This document shows, in pieces, positions 16,662 to 26,529 of a stretch of DNA of 64,000 bases. The stretch is from positions 1-64,000 of the forward strand of contig JAIOPV010000057.1 of the NCBI GenBank assembly GCA_021413735.1. The letters are read 5' to 3'. The stretch comes from Planctomycetota bacterium. GTDB lineage: Bacteria > Planctomycetota > Planctomycetia > Gemmatales > Gemmataceae. The notes beneath the pieces were generated by a model that did not search any database, was not told the origin of the DNA, and saw only the letters and a list, made by a program, of their open reading frames with translations. The position numbers were made by a program, and so were the translations under genes. How positions within the stretch are numbered: position 1 is the first letter of the stretch; every line of letters starts with the position of its first letter.

Positions 16662-18130
16662 CACTGTAGCAGTTCTTTGATGACGTGCTGTTCCTCGACG
16701 CCGGTGAGTCGCTGATCGAGTCCCTGGAATTTGAAACTGAACTTCGAGTGGTCGATACCGAGACAGTGCAGCACGGTCGCATTCAAGTCGTTCACATGCG
16801 CCGGATTCTCGGTGACGTTGTAGCTGAAATCGTCCGTCTCACCGTAAACCTGTCCGCCCTTAATGCCTCCGCCCGCGAGCCACATACAGAAGTTTCGCGG
16901 GTGGTGATCGCGACCGTAGTTCGTCTTCGTCAGCGTTCCCTGGCTATACACCGTTCGCCCGAATTCGCCGCCGCACACAACCAGTGTGCTGTCGAGCAAT
17001 CCCTTGCGTTTCAGGTCCGCGAGAAGCGCTGCCGTTGGCTGATCGACATCGCGGCACTGTGAGCGAATGTCGGCCGGCAGGCTACCGTGTTGATCCCAGC
17101 CGCGATGGAGAATCTGCACGGCACGCACGCCGCGTTCCACCAGCCGACGCGCGAGCAACGCACTCGCGGCGAACGAACCGGGCTTCCGCACTTCCGGACC
17201 GTAACTGTCGAGCACCTTCTCGGGTTCCTTGCTCAAGTCAGTCAGTTCAGGCACGGACGTTTGCATCCGAAACGCCATCTCGTACTGCGCAATGCGGGTC
17301 AGCGTTTCGGGGTCGCCGTAGTTGTCGAACGTCTTGCGGTTCAGGGCACCGAGTGTGTCGAGCATGGCCCGGCGATTCGCCTCACTGACGCCGTCTGGGT
17401 TCTGCACATACAGCACAGGATCGCCAACGCTTCGCAATGCGACGCCGCTGTACTTCCCCGGCAAGAAGCCACTGGCCCACATTCGCGAGAACAAGGCCTG
17501 GGCTGCCGTGCCCGATGACCAGTAGGGCGTGAACACGACGAACGCCGGCAGGTCGTTGCTGACGCTGCCGAGGCCGTAACTGAGCCACGATCCGATGCTC
17601 GGCTTGCCAGGAACCTCGCTGCCGGTCATCACGAACGTGCACGCTGGATCGTGGTTGATCGCGTTCGTGTGAACGGTCTTCACGAGTGCCATGTCGTCAG
17701 CGAACTTCGCAGTGTGCGGCAACAGTTCACTGATCCACATGCCACACTTGCCGTGCTGCGAGAACTTAAACATCGACGGTGCAATGGGAAGACGACCTTG
17801 GCCGCTGGTCATGGTGGTGATGCGCTGACCTTTGCGAATGCTGTCGGGAAGGTCTTCGTTGAAGCGATCTGTGAGCTTGGGCTTGTAGTCGAACGTGTCG
17901 AGTTGGCTGGGGCCACCGTTCAGGTGCAGGTAGATGACGGCCTTCGCCTTCGGGGGGAAGTTCGGGAAGCCAGGTAGCGGTGGATGAATGCGATCAGCGG
18001 GTTTGACCTCTGCAGCGCTCGCGGCGCGACCGGCGAGCGTGGCCAGCGCGAGGCCACCGAGACGCATTCCGGACGACCCGAAGAACTGTCGGCGGGTTTG
18101 GTGCAGTTGGTGTTCGATGAGTGGGTGCAT
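16661..18130 (-). CDS. DUF1501 (sulfatase-like fold) secreted protein
   Basis: A 489-residue protein from the ATG at 18130 ([21 protein letters not shown]). The leader has TRRQFF followed by [15 protein letters not shown], a twin-arginine signal. The body has the DUF1501 hallmarks [45 protein letters not shown] and GRDHHPRNF, with His/Asp residues placed as in the alkaline phosphatase/sulfatase superfamily. DUF1501 proteins in planctomycetes are almost always paired with PSCyt1/DUF1549/DUF1553 proteins, as here; their substrate is not known. The start lies 22 bases downstream of the DUF1553 stop, with an inverted repeat (family C) filling the junction. The upstream ORF extension to 18223 is read through that repeat and is rejected. 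Confidence 0.9.
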   Translation of the reverse strand: MHPLIEHQLHQTRRQFFGSSGMRLGGLALATLAGRAASAAEVKPADRIHPPLPGFPNFPPKAKAVIYLHLNGGPSQLDTFDYKPKLTDRFNEDLPDSIRKGQRITTMTSGQGRLPIAPSMFKFSQHGKCGMWISELLPHTAKFADDMALVKTVHTNAINHDPACTFVMTGSEVPGKPSIGSWLSYGLGSVSNDLPAFVVFTPYWSSGTAAQALFSRMWASGFLPGKYSGVALRSVGDPVLYVQNPDGVSEANRRAMLDTLGALNRKTFDNYGDPETLTRIAQYEMAFRMQTSVPELTDLSKEPEKVLDSYGPEVRKPGSFAASALLARRLVERGVRAVQILHRGWDQHGSLPADIRSQCRDVDQPTAALLADLKRKGLLDSTLVVCGGEFGRTVYSQGTLTKTNYGRDHHPRNFCMWLAGGGIKGGQVYGETDDFSYNVTENPAHVNDLNATVLHCLGIDHSKFSFKFQGLDQRLTGVEEQHVIKELLQ

Positions 18131-18145
18131 GGTATCTCTTTTGTC

Positions 18146-18196
18146 AAGCCGCTTACGGCTTCGCAACCAGTATGCCTGCGAAGCCGCAAGCGGCTT
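18146..18196. repeat. Inverted repeat, family C-like copy, at the DUF1553/DUF1501 junction
   Basis: Arms AAGCCGCTTACGGCTTCGCA (18146-18165) and its complement (18177-18196) differ by one base, with an 11-base centre. Each arm is itself a small hairpin (AGCCGC/GCGGCT type). The stop codon of the DUF1553 gene (18153-18155 on the minus strand) lies within it. The last 15 or so codons of that gene are read from the element. Confidence 0.85.
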
Positions 18197-21100
18197 TAAA
18201 CTTACACGTCGCGACGTCGACATCCGACGCTACGCCCCGTGGCTTCGACTCACCGACCCGGACCACCTTTTGCGCAGCAACGGGATCAGCCTCGAATAGC
18301 GCCCGTTGATTGTGGAGTGCGGCTGTGACGAGGCGAATCTCTTCTCGCTCGGGCAGTCGCGATAACACCGTGCGATACAGAAACGTGATGCGTTCCCTGG
18401 TGCTCGGGCCACCTTCCGCGATTGTGCGTTCTGCGAGTGCCCGCGCTGCCTCGAAGTGCTGCACATCGTTGAGCAATTGCAGTGCTTGGAGCGGCGTGTT
18501 CGTGCGGTCGCGGACGGCACACAACTGCTCGCGATTTGTGGCGTCGAAGTTCGTCAGGAACGGGGCAGGGGCCGTCCGCTTGATGAACACGTAGAGACTC
18601 CGCCGATACAGTGCCGCGCCGTGATCTTGGAGGTAGTAGCGAGTGTTGCTGTCGCCGTAGCCGATCGGTTCCCAGATGTTCGGCGGTTGATACGGATTGA
18701 CACCGCGACCGCCCAACTCGAAGTTCATCAGGCCGCTCGTGAAGAGGGCGTTGTCGCGAAGTTGCTCCGCATCGAGTCGGAAACGCGGACCACGCGACAG
18801 CAGCCGATTATCGTGATCCTTCGCACGATCCGCAGGTGATTGCCTGGCATCGCGGCGGAACGCTTCCGACATCACTAGCATCTTCACGAAACGCTTGGTA
18901 TCCCAGCTGCTCTCGCGATACTCAGAGGCGAGCCAATCGAGCAATTCGGGATGGCTTGGCGGTTCGCCCTGTGAGCCAAAGTCGCTGCTCGTTCGCACTA
19001 AACCCATGCCGAAGAACTGCTGCCAGAGTCGGTTCACCGCGACCCGAGCCGTCAGCGGATTTTCCGGGCTAACGATCCACTGTGCGAGGTCGAGCCGCGT
19101 CGGTCGCACGCCGGGTTTCGTCTTCAGTGGCGGCAGAGCCGCGGGAACGCCCGGCAGCACTTTGTCGCCGGCTTTGTCGTACTGACCGCGAAGCATCACG
19201 AACGCATCACGCGGCACGTCAAGATCGCGGAAGACCATCGTCCCTGGAATGGCGTCGGCAGCCGCATAGTGATCGGCTCGGGCTTTCTCCCAGACAAGTT
19301 GTGCCGCTGCGAGTTCATCTGTCACGGGTCTCGCCACGAATGCGAGATAAAACGCACGCAGTTTCGCGACAGCCTCGGGTGTGGGCTTCTTGTCGGGGCC
19401 ACCGACAACGACCGCGTTCAACTCACCGGGCAGTTCCGGCGGTGCCTTGCCGCCAAGCCCATGCCACCACACCTTGAACGACGCCAACGGATCAGTCGCG
19501 GGAGCCAATTCGCCTGTGAAAGTGGCCGCGTCCCAGAATGCCACGCCTCCGTATTCTTGGAGGCCGACCGACGTGATGAGTTGCCCTTCCTTCAAGCCGA
19601 GATCAGCCGTGCTGACGCTCAGTTTCGCCCACTGACCAGGAGCGGGAAGTGCTCCATGTCGCGTGCCAAGGCCACCGCCGCCATAAGGATTAGTGGCGCT
19701 TGGCTCCGCACCCCACCACATCTTCTTCGCGCCGCTGATTTGCACCGCGACCGCACGCGGCGGACTGTGCGGATCAAGTCGCACCCACACCTCGAAGGTG
19801 CCGTTCGCGGGAACGACGATCGGACGCAGTTTCGGCTGGAACGAATCCTCGTGAAAGAACGAGTTCGATTGTCGCAAAACCCGCCGCCCCGACTTCGCCC
19901 CGAACGCGGGATCAGCGACCCAATTCGCGGCGTTGCGTGTCGTGTTGCGATTCGTTGAGCCGAGCGGGAAGGTGTCGTCGAACAAGATATCTGTCACCGC
20001 TCGACGTTCGGGAACTGTCTTCGCGTCGGCGGGATCGGCGTACTCCGCTGCGAGTGCGGCGAGTTCGAGGCGTTTGCGGGCGTCGGTCTCGGCTTTCGCG
20101 GCTGCTTCGAGCGTCGCTTTCTGCACGGCCGAAGGCAGTTTGACGAATGGGCCGGTCGTGCTGATGTTGCTGTCTAACGCGGGATCGGCCGAACTGTAGA
20201 AGAACGAGTACAGCGAATAAAACTCCTTGGCTGAGATCGGATCGAACTTGTGGTCGTGGCACACAGCACACCCCGCCGTGAGGCCGAGCCAGGCCTGTAC
20301 TGTCGTACTCGTGCGATCCACGGCGTTGCGATACAGCCACTCCACGTCGATCGACCCGCCTTCGCCCGTGGTCACGTTGCAGCGGTTGAAGCCGGTCGCG
20401 GCCAGTTGATCCGGCGTCGGGTTCGGCAGCAGATCACCTGCGAGTTGCCACAGCGTGAACTTGTCGAACGGCAAATTCTCGTTGAACGCCTTTACCACCC
20501 AGTCGCGGTACGCCCACATCTGGCGCTCGTTGTCGAGGTGCAGCCCGTGCGTGTCGGCGTAGCGTGCGATGTCGAGCCAGTGCCGGGCCATCTCTTCGCC
20601 AAAGCGTGAACTCGCGAGGTAGCGGTCCACCATCTTTTCGTAGGCGTTTGGCGACTTGTCCGCGAGGTATTCATCGACTTCCTTGATGCTCGGTGGCAAT
20701 CCCGTCAGCGCGAATGACACTCGACGAATGAGCGTTTCGTGGTTGGCTTCTGGGGTCGGTTGCAGACCTGCCCGGTTGAGTTTAGCGAGGACGAAGGCGT
20801 CGATGACGGCCGAATGGCGGTTCCCCGTCTGCAACGCTGGTCGTGTGATCGGCTCGAAACTCCAGTGCTTCTGATACTTCGCCCCCTGTTCGATCCACAG
20901 CCGAAGCGTTTCCTTTTGGGCTGCGGTCAGCTTCTTGTTCGAGTCGGCGGGTGGCATCTGAAGGTCAGCATCGGCAGACGTGATTCGTGCCCACACTTCG
21001 CTGTGCTTCAGATCTCCGGGCTTGATCGCCGCTTCTCCCTTGCGTTGTTCAAACGCGCCCTCGGGCGTATCGAGCCGCAGTTTCGCCTTGCGTGCCTTCG

Positions 21101-21287
21101 CGTCGAAGCCGTGACAGGCGAAGCATGCATCGGACAGAATTGGCCGTACATCGCGGTTGAACTCGATGCCGCCACCACTGGCGGGTCCCTTCGTCGAGGC
21201 AGGTCGTGGTTCGGGTGCTGGGCTGGGATCAGGGCGCTTGATCCCGTACAGAGCGAGGACGAGAAACAGGGTTGTGAGCGGCTGCAT
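18153..21287 (-). CDS. PSCyt1-DUF1549-DUF1553 secreted cytochrome-like protein, C-terminus apparently truncated
   Basis: A 1044-residue protein from the ATG at 21287 ([15 protein letters not shown] signal); a start at 21335 is possible. Order: a PSCyt1 haem motif ACFACHGFD (Cys55, Cys58, His59), PSCyt2/DUF1549 with [13 protein letters not shown] and [12 protein letters not shown], a second [11 protein letters not shown] near residue 335, a beta-rich insert of about 250 residues, and PSD1/DUF1553 with [38 protein letters not shown] and [14 protein letters not shown]. The family normally ends with an ELAAWT...LNLDE-type helix after the VGES segment. Here the protein passes from [17 protein letters not shown] into repeat-encoded residues and stops. 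It is followed by DUF1501, its usual partner, in an operon. Confidence 0.9.
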   Translation of the reverse strand: MQPLTTLFLVLALYGIKRPDPSPAPEPRPASTKGPASGGGIEFNRDVRPILSDACFACHGFDAKARKAKLRLDTPEGAFEQRKGEAAIKPGDLKHSEVWARITSADADLQMPPADSNKKLTAAQKETLRLWIEQGAKYQKHWSFEPITRPALQTGNRHSAVIDAFVLAKLNRAGLQPTPEANHETLIRRVSFALTGLPPSIKEVDEYLADKSPNAYEKMVDRYLASSRFGEEMARHWLDIARYADTHGLHLDNERQMWAYRDWVVKAFNENLPFDKFTLWQLAGDLLPNPTPDQLAATGFNRCNVTTGEGGSIDVEWLYRNAVDRTSTTVQAWLGLTAGCAVCHDHKFDPISAKEFYSLYSFFYSSADPALDSNISTTGPFVKLPSAVQKATLEAAAKAETDARKRLELAALAAEYADPADAKTVPERRAVTDILFDDTFPLGSTNRNTTRNAANWVADPAFGAKSGRRVLRQSNSFFHEDSFQPKLRPIVVPANGTFEVWVRLDPHSPPRAVAVQISGAKKMWWGAEPSATNPYGGGGLGTRHGALPAPGQWAKLSVSTADLGLKEGQLITSVGLQEYGGVAFWDAATFTGELAPATDPLASFKVWWHGLGGKAPPELPGELNAVVVGGPDKKPTPEAVAKLRAFYLAFVARPVTDELAAAQLVWEKARADHYAAADAIPGTMVFRDLDVPRDAFVMLRGQYDKAGDKVLPGVPAALPPLKTKPGVRPTRLDLAQWIVSPENPLTARVAVNRLWQQFFGMGLVRTSSDFGSQGEPPSHPELLDWLASEYRESSWDTKRFVKMLVMSEAFRRDARQSPADRAKDHDNRLLSRGPRFRLDAEQLRDNALFTSGLMNFELGGRGVNPYQPPNIWEPIGYGDSNTRYYLQDHGAALYRRSLYVFIKRTAPAPFLTNFDATNREQLCAVRDRTNTPLQALQLLNDVQHFEAARALAERTIAEGGPSTRERITFLYRTVLSRLPEREEIRLVTAALHNQRALFEADPVAAQKVVRVGESKPRGVASDVDVATCKFKAACGFAGILVAKP

Positions 21288-21410
21288 ATCGAATAACCGA
21301 GAGAGTGCGTTGGTGAGAGAACTTGATGGGACCATTCCACAGGTGCGTTGTCAACCATAGAAGCCGCAACTCAGGGAGTCACGTTTGAAAAACCATCGAC
21401 TGGGATTCCA

Positions 21411-21440
21411 TTACGGGGTAAAGTTGGTGTTACACATAAT
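21411..21440 (+). promoter_or_regulatory. Candidate promoter before the 55-codon ORF
   Basis: TTACGG (21411-21416) and CATAAT (21435-21440) are 18 bases apart in an AT-rich island (TAATTTATTATTTC) that stands out from the GC-rich surroundings. It lies in the divergent gap between the DUF1553 gene and the rightward genes. Confidence 0.3.
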
Positions 21441-21470
21441 TTATTATTTCTGCATTTGCCGAGGTGGATC

Positions 21471-21638
21471 GTGTCTCATCCTTCTCCGGTGCCGAAACAC
21501 GGCAAACGAGCGTTCACGCTGATGACGCCTCCGCCGGGAAACTCCAGTTCGGAGAAGTTCAACACCAAGAGCGAGATGACCGCTCAGATCAAGCCGTCGG
21601 GATCGAAGCCGTTCAAGTTTGAAGTGGAATCGAAATGA
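21471..21638 (+). CDS. Small hypothetical protein, 55 residues
   Basis: A GTG at 21471 has GAGGTG about 6 bases upstream and an AT-rich candidate promoter before it. The product starts MSHPSPVPKHGKRAFTLMT and is basic, Pro/Ser/Lys-rich, without a signal peptide, Cys or membrane segment. The longer frame from 21348 would include the AT-rich promoter region and is less likely. I do not recognise the family. It is followed 75 bases later by the leucine-rich-repeat gene, with which it may be transcribed. Confidence 0.5.
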   Translation: MSHPSPVPKHGKRAFTLMTPPPGNSSSEKFNTKSEMTAQIKPSGSKPFKFEVESK

Positions 21639-21713
21639 ACGCCTCGCGTGGGCAGTGCATTTCGCAATAAAACAGTTCGAGCCATGCCAGCCATCCTCTC
21701 CGGGAACATCAAG

Positions 21714-22604
21714 ATGCGATCCGTCGGCAAATTCTCGTGTGTGTTGGGGCTTTCACTCCTCGCGAGCGCCAGCTTCGCGACTGAAGAGGACGCGATCAAG
21801 AGCGTCACTGCTGCGGGCGGCAAAGTGACATACGACAAGGTCGGCAAGAAGAAGGGCGTCGGCGGGGTCGTCCTGAGCGGGGCGAAAGTCACCGACGCGA
21901 CCATGGCGGATTTGCTTCAGTTCCCCGCATTGACGCGGGTCGAGATCAAGAACGCCACGAAGGTGACGCCGGACGGTGCCAAGGAACTCGGCAAGGTGAA
22001 GCAGCTCCAGACACTCGATGCGACCGGTGCGTTCGTGTCCGACGATTTCGCGAAGTCGATTGCCGCAGCGACTTCGATCACCGAATTGAAACTTGAGGGT
22101 GGCTCGTTGACGGATGATGGCGTGAAGGAGCTCGCCGCACTCACGAAATTGACCACGCTTACCGTGGCCCAGAACAAGAAGATTCGCGGCACGACGGTTC
22201 CAGCTCTCGTTGCGGTGAAGGGTCTGAAGTATCTGACGATCTCCAACTGCGAACTCGGTGACCTTGCCGGTTGGAGTGCCATCAAAGGGTTGAGCACCCT
22301 CGCACTAACGCAAGCAGTCGTGAATGACGCCGGGTTGAAGGAAATTGCCAAGATGACACAACTGAAATCGTTGAGTCTGCTCGGCTCGCCGATCACAGAT
22401 GCGGGGCTGGCGGAACTCAAGACTTTGAAGGCTCTCGAAAGTCTTAACCTTGTTGATACGAACATCACGGAGAAAGCCGTCCCGATTCTGTCGGCGATGA
22501 AGAAGCTCGACTTCCTGACAATTCGCGAGAAGCAGGTCGGCAAGGATGGCGTGGCAGCGTTGAAGAAGGCGCTCCCTAATTGCGATGTCAATGCCATGCC
22601 GTGA
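21714..22604 (+). CDS. Secreted leucine-rich-repeat protein
   Basis: A 296-residue protein from the ATG at 21714, which starts a clean signal peptide (MRSVGKFSCVLGLSLLASASFA); upstream ATGs at 21684 and earlier would bury it. Residues about 75-290 form eight or nine repeats of about 23 residues of the type LTxLxLxxxxITDxGLxEL (for example QLKSLSLLGSPITDAGLAEL), the cysteine-poor LRR class common in planctomycetes. Such repeats make a curved beta-sheet binding surface; the ligand is unknown. The kinase gene starts 146 bases downstream in the same direction. Confidence 0.88.
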   Translation: MRSVGKFSCVLGLSLLASASFATEEDAIKSVTAAGGKVTYDKVGKKKGVGGVVLSGAKVTDATMADLLQFPALTRVEIKNATKVTPDGAKELGKVKQLQTLDATGAFVSDDFAKSIAAATSITELKLEGGSLTDDGVKELAALTKLTTLTVAQNKKIRGTTVPALVAVKGLKYLTISNCELGDLAGWSAIKGLSTLALTQAVVNDAGLKEIAKMTQLKSLSLLGSPITDAGLAELKTLKALESLNLVDTNITEKAVPILSAMKKLDFLTIREKQVGKDGVAALKKALPNCDVNAMP

Positions 22605-22750
22605 TGGGTAGCAGTACAGGGAAGCGGGGACGAAGAAGACAAAGTCCGAAATCGGGCACGGGCACGGACAAAGACGGATCGGAGAGCCGGTCTGACTTCC
22701 CCTTCCGCCTTCGCCCCGTCGATGCAGATTCGAGCGCAGGAACCAGCAAA

Positions 22751-25700
22751 ATGCCCGACGACAACTCTCTCCTTCCTCCCGCGCTTCCCGGCACAGTGAC
22801 GCGTACGGTCACCGCCAAGGGAACCCCAGGCACAGTTCCCCAGGACACAGGCACGGGCGCAGCTCCCGAAACCGCCCCTGCCGGAACGATCGTCGTCTCG
22901 GGCGCTGGTCAGAACAACACGATCGAGGTGCTTGTCAGCGTGCCCGGGTACGAAATTCTCGGCGAGTTGGGCCGCGGCGGAATGGGTGTTGTTTACAAAG
23001 CTCGGCAGCAATCGCTGAATCGGTTGGTCGCGTTGAAGATGATCCTTGGAGCGGGCACGGGTGATAGCCCAGCTGTCATTCGCTTTCTGACGGAAGCCGA
23101 AGCCGTCGCTGCGATCCGACATCCGAACGTGGTTCAAGTCTACGATCACGGGCAGAGCTGCGGTCAGCCGTTCATGGCGCTCGAATACCTCGCAGGCGGG
23201 ACGCTGGCCGACAAAATTCGCGACGGTAAGCGCCTTGAAGCACGAGAGGCCGCTGGGGTTGTGGAGAAGATCGCACGCGGGCTTCAAGCCGCCCACGGGC
23301 AGGGAATCATTCATCGCGACATTAAACCCGGCAACGTTCTGTTCGATGAGGGAGGCGAACCGAAGGTAGCAGACTTCGGACTCGCCAAGCGAGCAGACTC
23401 GGACCTCACGCGGACCGGCGCCATCATGGGCACGCCAGCGTACATGGCTCCCGAGCAAGCTGATGGCCACACGCGCGAAGTCGGGCCTGCTGCGGATGTG
23501 TGGTCGGTGGGTGTGATTCTGTATGAGTGTTTGACCGGAACACGGCCATTCGTCGCGAAGCGAACCGACGAACTGCTCGTGAAAGTGCTGATGTCAGACC
23601 CCGACACGTTGCGCTCGCGAAGTGCCGACGTCCCGCGTGATCTGGAAACGATCTGCCTCAAGTGCCTGGAGAAGAATCCCGCTCGCCGCTATACGTCGGC
23701 GCTCGCGCTGGCGCAAGACCTCGAACGATTCCAGGCTGGCGAGTCGATCCTCGCACGACCCGAAAGCGCCCTCCAGAAAGCCTGGCGGCGAGTTCGTCGG
23801 CGAGGATTAACCATCAGTCTTGTCGCGGCGCTGCTGATCGCGCTTGGGGTCGCGTCCTGGCTCGTGATTCAATCTTCGTCGCATCGCCGAGTGAACGATC
23901 TCTCCCGGCAGGTCGATGAGGGTTTGAAGGCGGCCGAATGGCCCGAGGGACACCGCGATGCGATGGAGCAACTCGTCGGGCAACTCGAAACGCTCGACCC
24001 CGCACAGGCGGAGTCCGCGCGCGCGAAACTCCTGGATCGCGTTGCTGGGCGAATCCGCTCCGTTCTGACTCGTTCGCGGGTCACACCGGCAGATGTCCAG
24101 ATGGTTGAGGCCGAACTGGGTTGGATCGCTTCTCGTGATGACGCGCTGGCGAAGCAACTCGAAACGGAAATCCATGGTCGGCTCCGCGGCTGGCAAGCGA
24201 CCGCCGAACTCGTTCCGCCATTCGCCGACACGACGGCTGTACTCGACCCTGGAAGCGTCCGAAGTGGGCCCGGAGGATTGTTCCCAGTAACCGGGCAGAA
24301 GCTCGGAAGCCCGACCCGCACGCTGCTTCGGTCGATAGGTGAGGTTCGATTCGAGACGGAGTTTGGCGCCGGGTGGTACGGTGCCCATGAGATTGGCGTT
24401 GCAATCGACGTGTCGCCTGGGTCGAGCGGTTATCAATTTGTGTTCACCGCGACGGGGCGGCGCTTGCCCAACGAACTTGCGGAAACCGTTCGCACACCGG
24501 GTACCAAGGTCACGCGCGAGACGTTCCAGGAAACACAGGGTCACGGCGAAGTCCGCATCTTGCGTGATGGAGCCGTGCTTCGTCAGCAATCGCTCACACT
24601 TCCGACCGGGCCGTTGCAAATCTCGGCGGAACGCGATGGCGACCGTCTCTGGGTGCAAGTCAACCAATCCGAACCGCTCGTATTCCACGACGTGGCGCCG
24701 ATCGTGGGGCGTGCGGATTCGGTCTTTGGGCTGGTGTGGCCCGATGCTGTTCCGTTACTCCGATTGCGGACGTCGAATCGTCCGGTTCCTCGTGAACCCA
24801 GTCGGTTGGAGAAGGCCGACGACCTTCTCTCACGTGGCGAATACGCGGCTGCGTTGTTGCTCTATCAACAGCAGACACGCTCGGGTGACGCGGGTATTGC
24901 GACTGAAGCACGCTGCAAGGCGGGGCTGTGCTTGGTTGGGCTGAATCGCGTGGATGATGCGGCGATCGAGTTCGAGTCGGTTGCTGTCGCGTCCGGAGAC
25001 CGTTGGCCCGTCATGGCCGTGGCACAGTTGGCGCTGATCCGACTTCAGCAGAAGCGATTTGAAGACGCGAACTCGCTGTTCTCCGTCGCTGCGGTGCGAA
25101 GTACGCCAGAACAGGTTGCTCGCTATGTGCCGGCGGCAGTGAGGTTGCAGTTTCTCAGCCAGCCGGGATTGCCCGCGAGTTCCTATGTGCTTCCGACGGA
25201 AGCGACTGTGCGCCGTGCTGAGGCTCTTTACACGCTCTACGAACTGCTCGGCGATCAGCATTCGCTGCCGATACAGCGCTACGACCTCGGGCGAGCGCAC
25301 GCGCTGATTGGCGAGAACGAAAAGGCCGAACGCGATTTCGGAGACCTGCTTCGCGTCGCGACTTCAAATCCAGGAACTGCGAGCGGTCGCTTCTGGCTCA
25401 CTCCTTGGAGCATTCGCTGGCTTGGGTGGATCAAAACTCGCCAGGATGGAGCCGACCCGGCACTTTGGTCGCTGGCTCCTGCGCTTCGCATCTTGGGCCT
25501 GCAAGAAGCGAAGCCTACCGATCCAATCCCGCCTGGTTCTAATGGCGTTGTGGTTGCGCTGGCGCGTCTCCATGCGATGGCCGGCAGGCGAGACATCGCA
25601 GAGGCTTACGTTGAGCAGGTCGTGAACGCCCCGTTCGAGGATCTGGCGCACGGTTACATTTGGCACGCGGAAGCCTGGCTAATGCGTGGGTTCTTCGCTG

Positions 25701-26443
25701 CCGACAAAGGCGACGAGGCCAAGGCTCGCGAATCGTGGAAACGCGCCACATTCGAGTCGTACATGGCGTTACGGAACAAGGCCGGGGTCAAGGGTACAGC
25801 CACCGATAACCGGGGCGTTTTCCTTTACTATCGTCTGCTCACCGGCTCGCTTTCGGGGGAGATGACCAACGAGGAAGCGACCGAGATCTGGCAGCGGCTT
25901 CTGCTTCTTGTCACAGATGATCCACTGATGACGCAGATGGCCGCGACCATGCAGTTCAACCCGTCGATCTTGAAGGGAATGTGGGCGTCGCCGCGTGGTC
26001 GGGAGTGGGCGAGGAAGGTCGTGTTCCTCGACATGCACCCGGTTGAGTTCACCCGCATTCCGATGCGGCTGATCGGTTACGAGAAACTTCGCCAGGACCT
26101 CTGCGACGGCAAGCCAACCCCCGAGCAGGACGAGATTCTGTGGCAGACCGTGCTTCGCTTTGGCGATCTCTTCTTCGAGGGGAAACTCTCCAAGGTGCAG
26201 ATGTTCCCGCTGGCGCTCGCGTGGAAGGGCACGGCAGGTTCGCTCGGCTGGGGAGCGCTTGCTTCTGCGGTGACACCCGAGGCGCGCGGTCCACTTGCTT
26301 ATGCCATGGGATTGCGATTCGTGAAGTTGAACAAGCCGGCCGACGCTCGTGGAATGTTCAAGACCGCGATTGCCGACGCACCTGCGAAATCGCCACTGTC
26401 ACGCCTCGCGGCGGAAGAACTCGCCAAACTCGAAGGAAAATAG
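22751..26443 (+). CDS. Hanks-type Ser/Thr protein kinase with transmembrane segment and large extracytoplasmic region
   Basis: A 1230-residue protein from the ATG at 22751 (AGGAA about 9 bases upstream). After a Thr/Pro/Gly-rich disordered N-terminus, the kinase domain spans about residues 67-335: GELGRGGMGVVYKA, ALKM (Lys96), HRDIKPGN (Asp190), ADFGLAKR, GTPAYMAPEQ, then AADVWSVGVILYE. The catalytic residues are intact. A single TM (SLVAALLIALGVASWLVI) lies at about 353-372. The outside part has a concanavalin-like beta domain (about 510-690), then helical TPR-like repeats (about 690-1230; for example EAERDFGDLLRVA-type units and a final LNKPADARGMFKTA). This fits a receptor kinase reading an envelope signal. 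No obvious substrate gene is adjacent; the preceding LRR gene is a possible partner. Confidence 0.92.
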   Translation: MPDDNSLLPPALPGTVTRTVTAKGTPGTVPQDTGTGAAPETAPAGTIVVSGAGQNNTIEVLVSVPGYEILGELGRGGMGVVYKARQQSLNRLVALKMILGAGTGDSPAVIRFLTEAEAVAAIRHPNVVQVYDHGQSCGQPFMALEYLAGGTLADKIRDGKRLEAREAAGVVEKIARGLQAAHGQGIIHRDIKPGNVLFDEGGEPKVADFGLAKRADSDLTRTGAIMGTPAYMAPEQADGHTREVGPAADVWSVGVILYECLTGTRPFVAKRTDELLVKVLMSDPDTLRSRSADVPRDLETICLKCLEKNPARRYTSALALAQDLERFQAGESILARPESALQKAWRRVRRRGLTISLVAALLIALGVASWLVIQSSSHRRVNDLSRQVDEGLKAAEWPEGHRDAMEQLVGQLETLDPAQAESARAKLLDRVAGRIRSVLTRSRVTPADVQMVEAELGWIASRDDALAKQLETEIHGRLRGWQATAELVPPFADTTAVLDPGSVRSGPGGLFPVTGQKLGSPTRTLLRSIGEVRFETEFGAGWYGAHEIGVAIDVSPGSSGYQFVFTATGRRLPNELAETVRTPGTKVTRETFQETQGHGEVRILRDGAVLRQQSLTLPTGPLQISAERDGDRLWVQVNQSEPLVFHDVAPIVGRADSVFGLVWPDAVPLLRLRTSNRPVPREPSRLEKADDLLSRGEYAAALLLYQQQTRSGDAGIATEARCKAGLCLVGLNRVDDAAIEFESVAVASGDRWPVMAVAQLALIRLQQKRFEDANSLFSVAAVRSTPEQVARYVPAAVRLQFLSQPGLPASSYVLPTEATVRRAEALYTLYELLGDQHSLPIQRYDLGRAHALIGENEKAERDFGDLLRVATSNPGTASGRFWLTPWSIRWLGWIKTRQDGADPALWSLAPALRILGLQEAKPTDPIPPGSNGVVVALARLHAMAGRRDIAEAYVEQVVNAPFEDLAHGYIWHAEAWLMRGFFAADKGDEAKARESWKRATFESYMALRNKAGVKGTATDNRGVFLYYRLLTGSLSGEMTNEEATEIWQRLLLLVTDDPLMTQMAATMQFNPSILKGMWASPRGREWARKVVFLDMHPVEFTRIPMRLIGYEKLRQDLCDGKPTPEQDEILWQTVLRFGDLFFEGKLSKVQMFPLALAWKGTAGSLGWGALASAVTPEARGPLAYAMGLRFVKLNKPADARGMFKTAIADAPAKSPLSRLAAEELAKLEGK

Positions 26444-26529
26444 CGGTTGTTGGCTCTGGCCGTTGATAGCACCAACGCAGACGGATAGACTCATCTTGTC
26501 TGGTTCACCCGCCGCGACCGGAACCCCCG

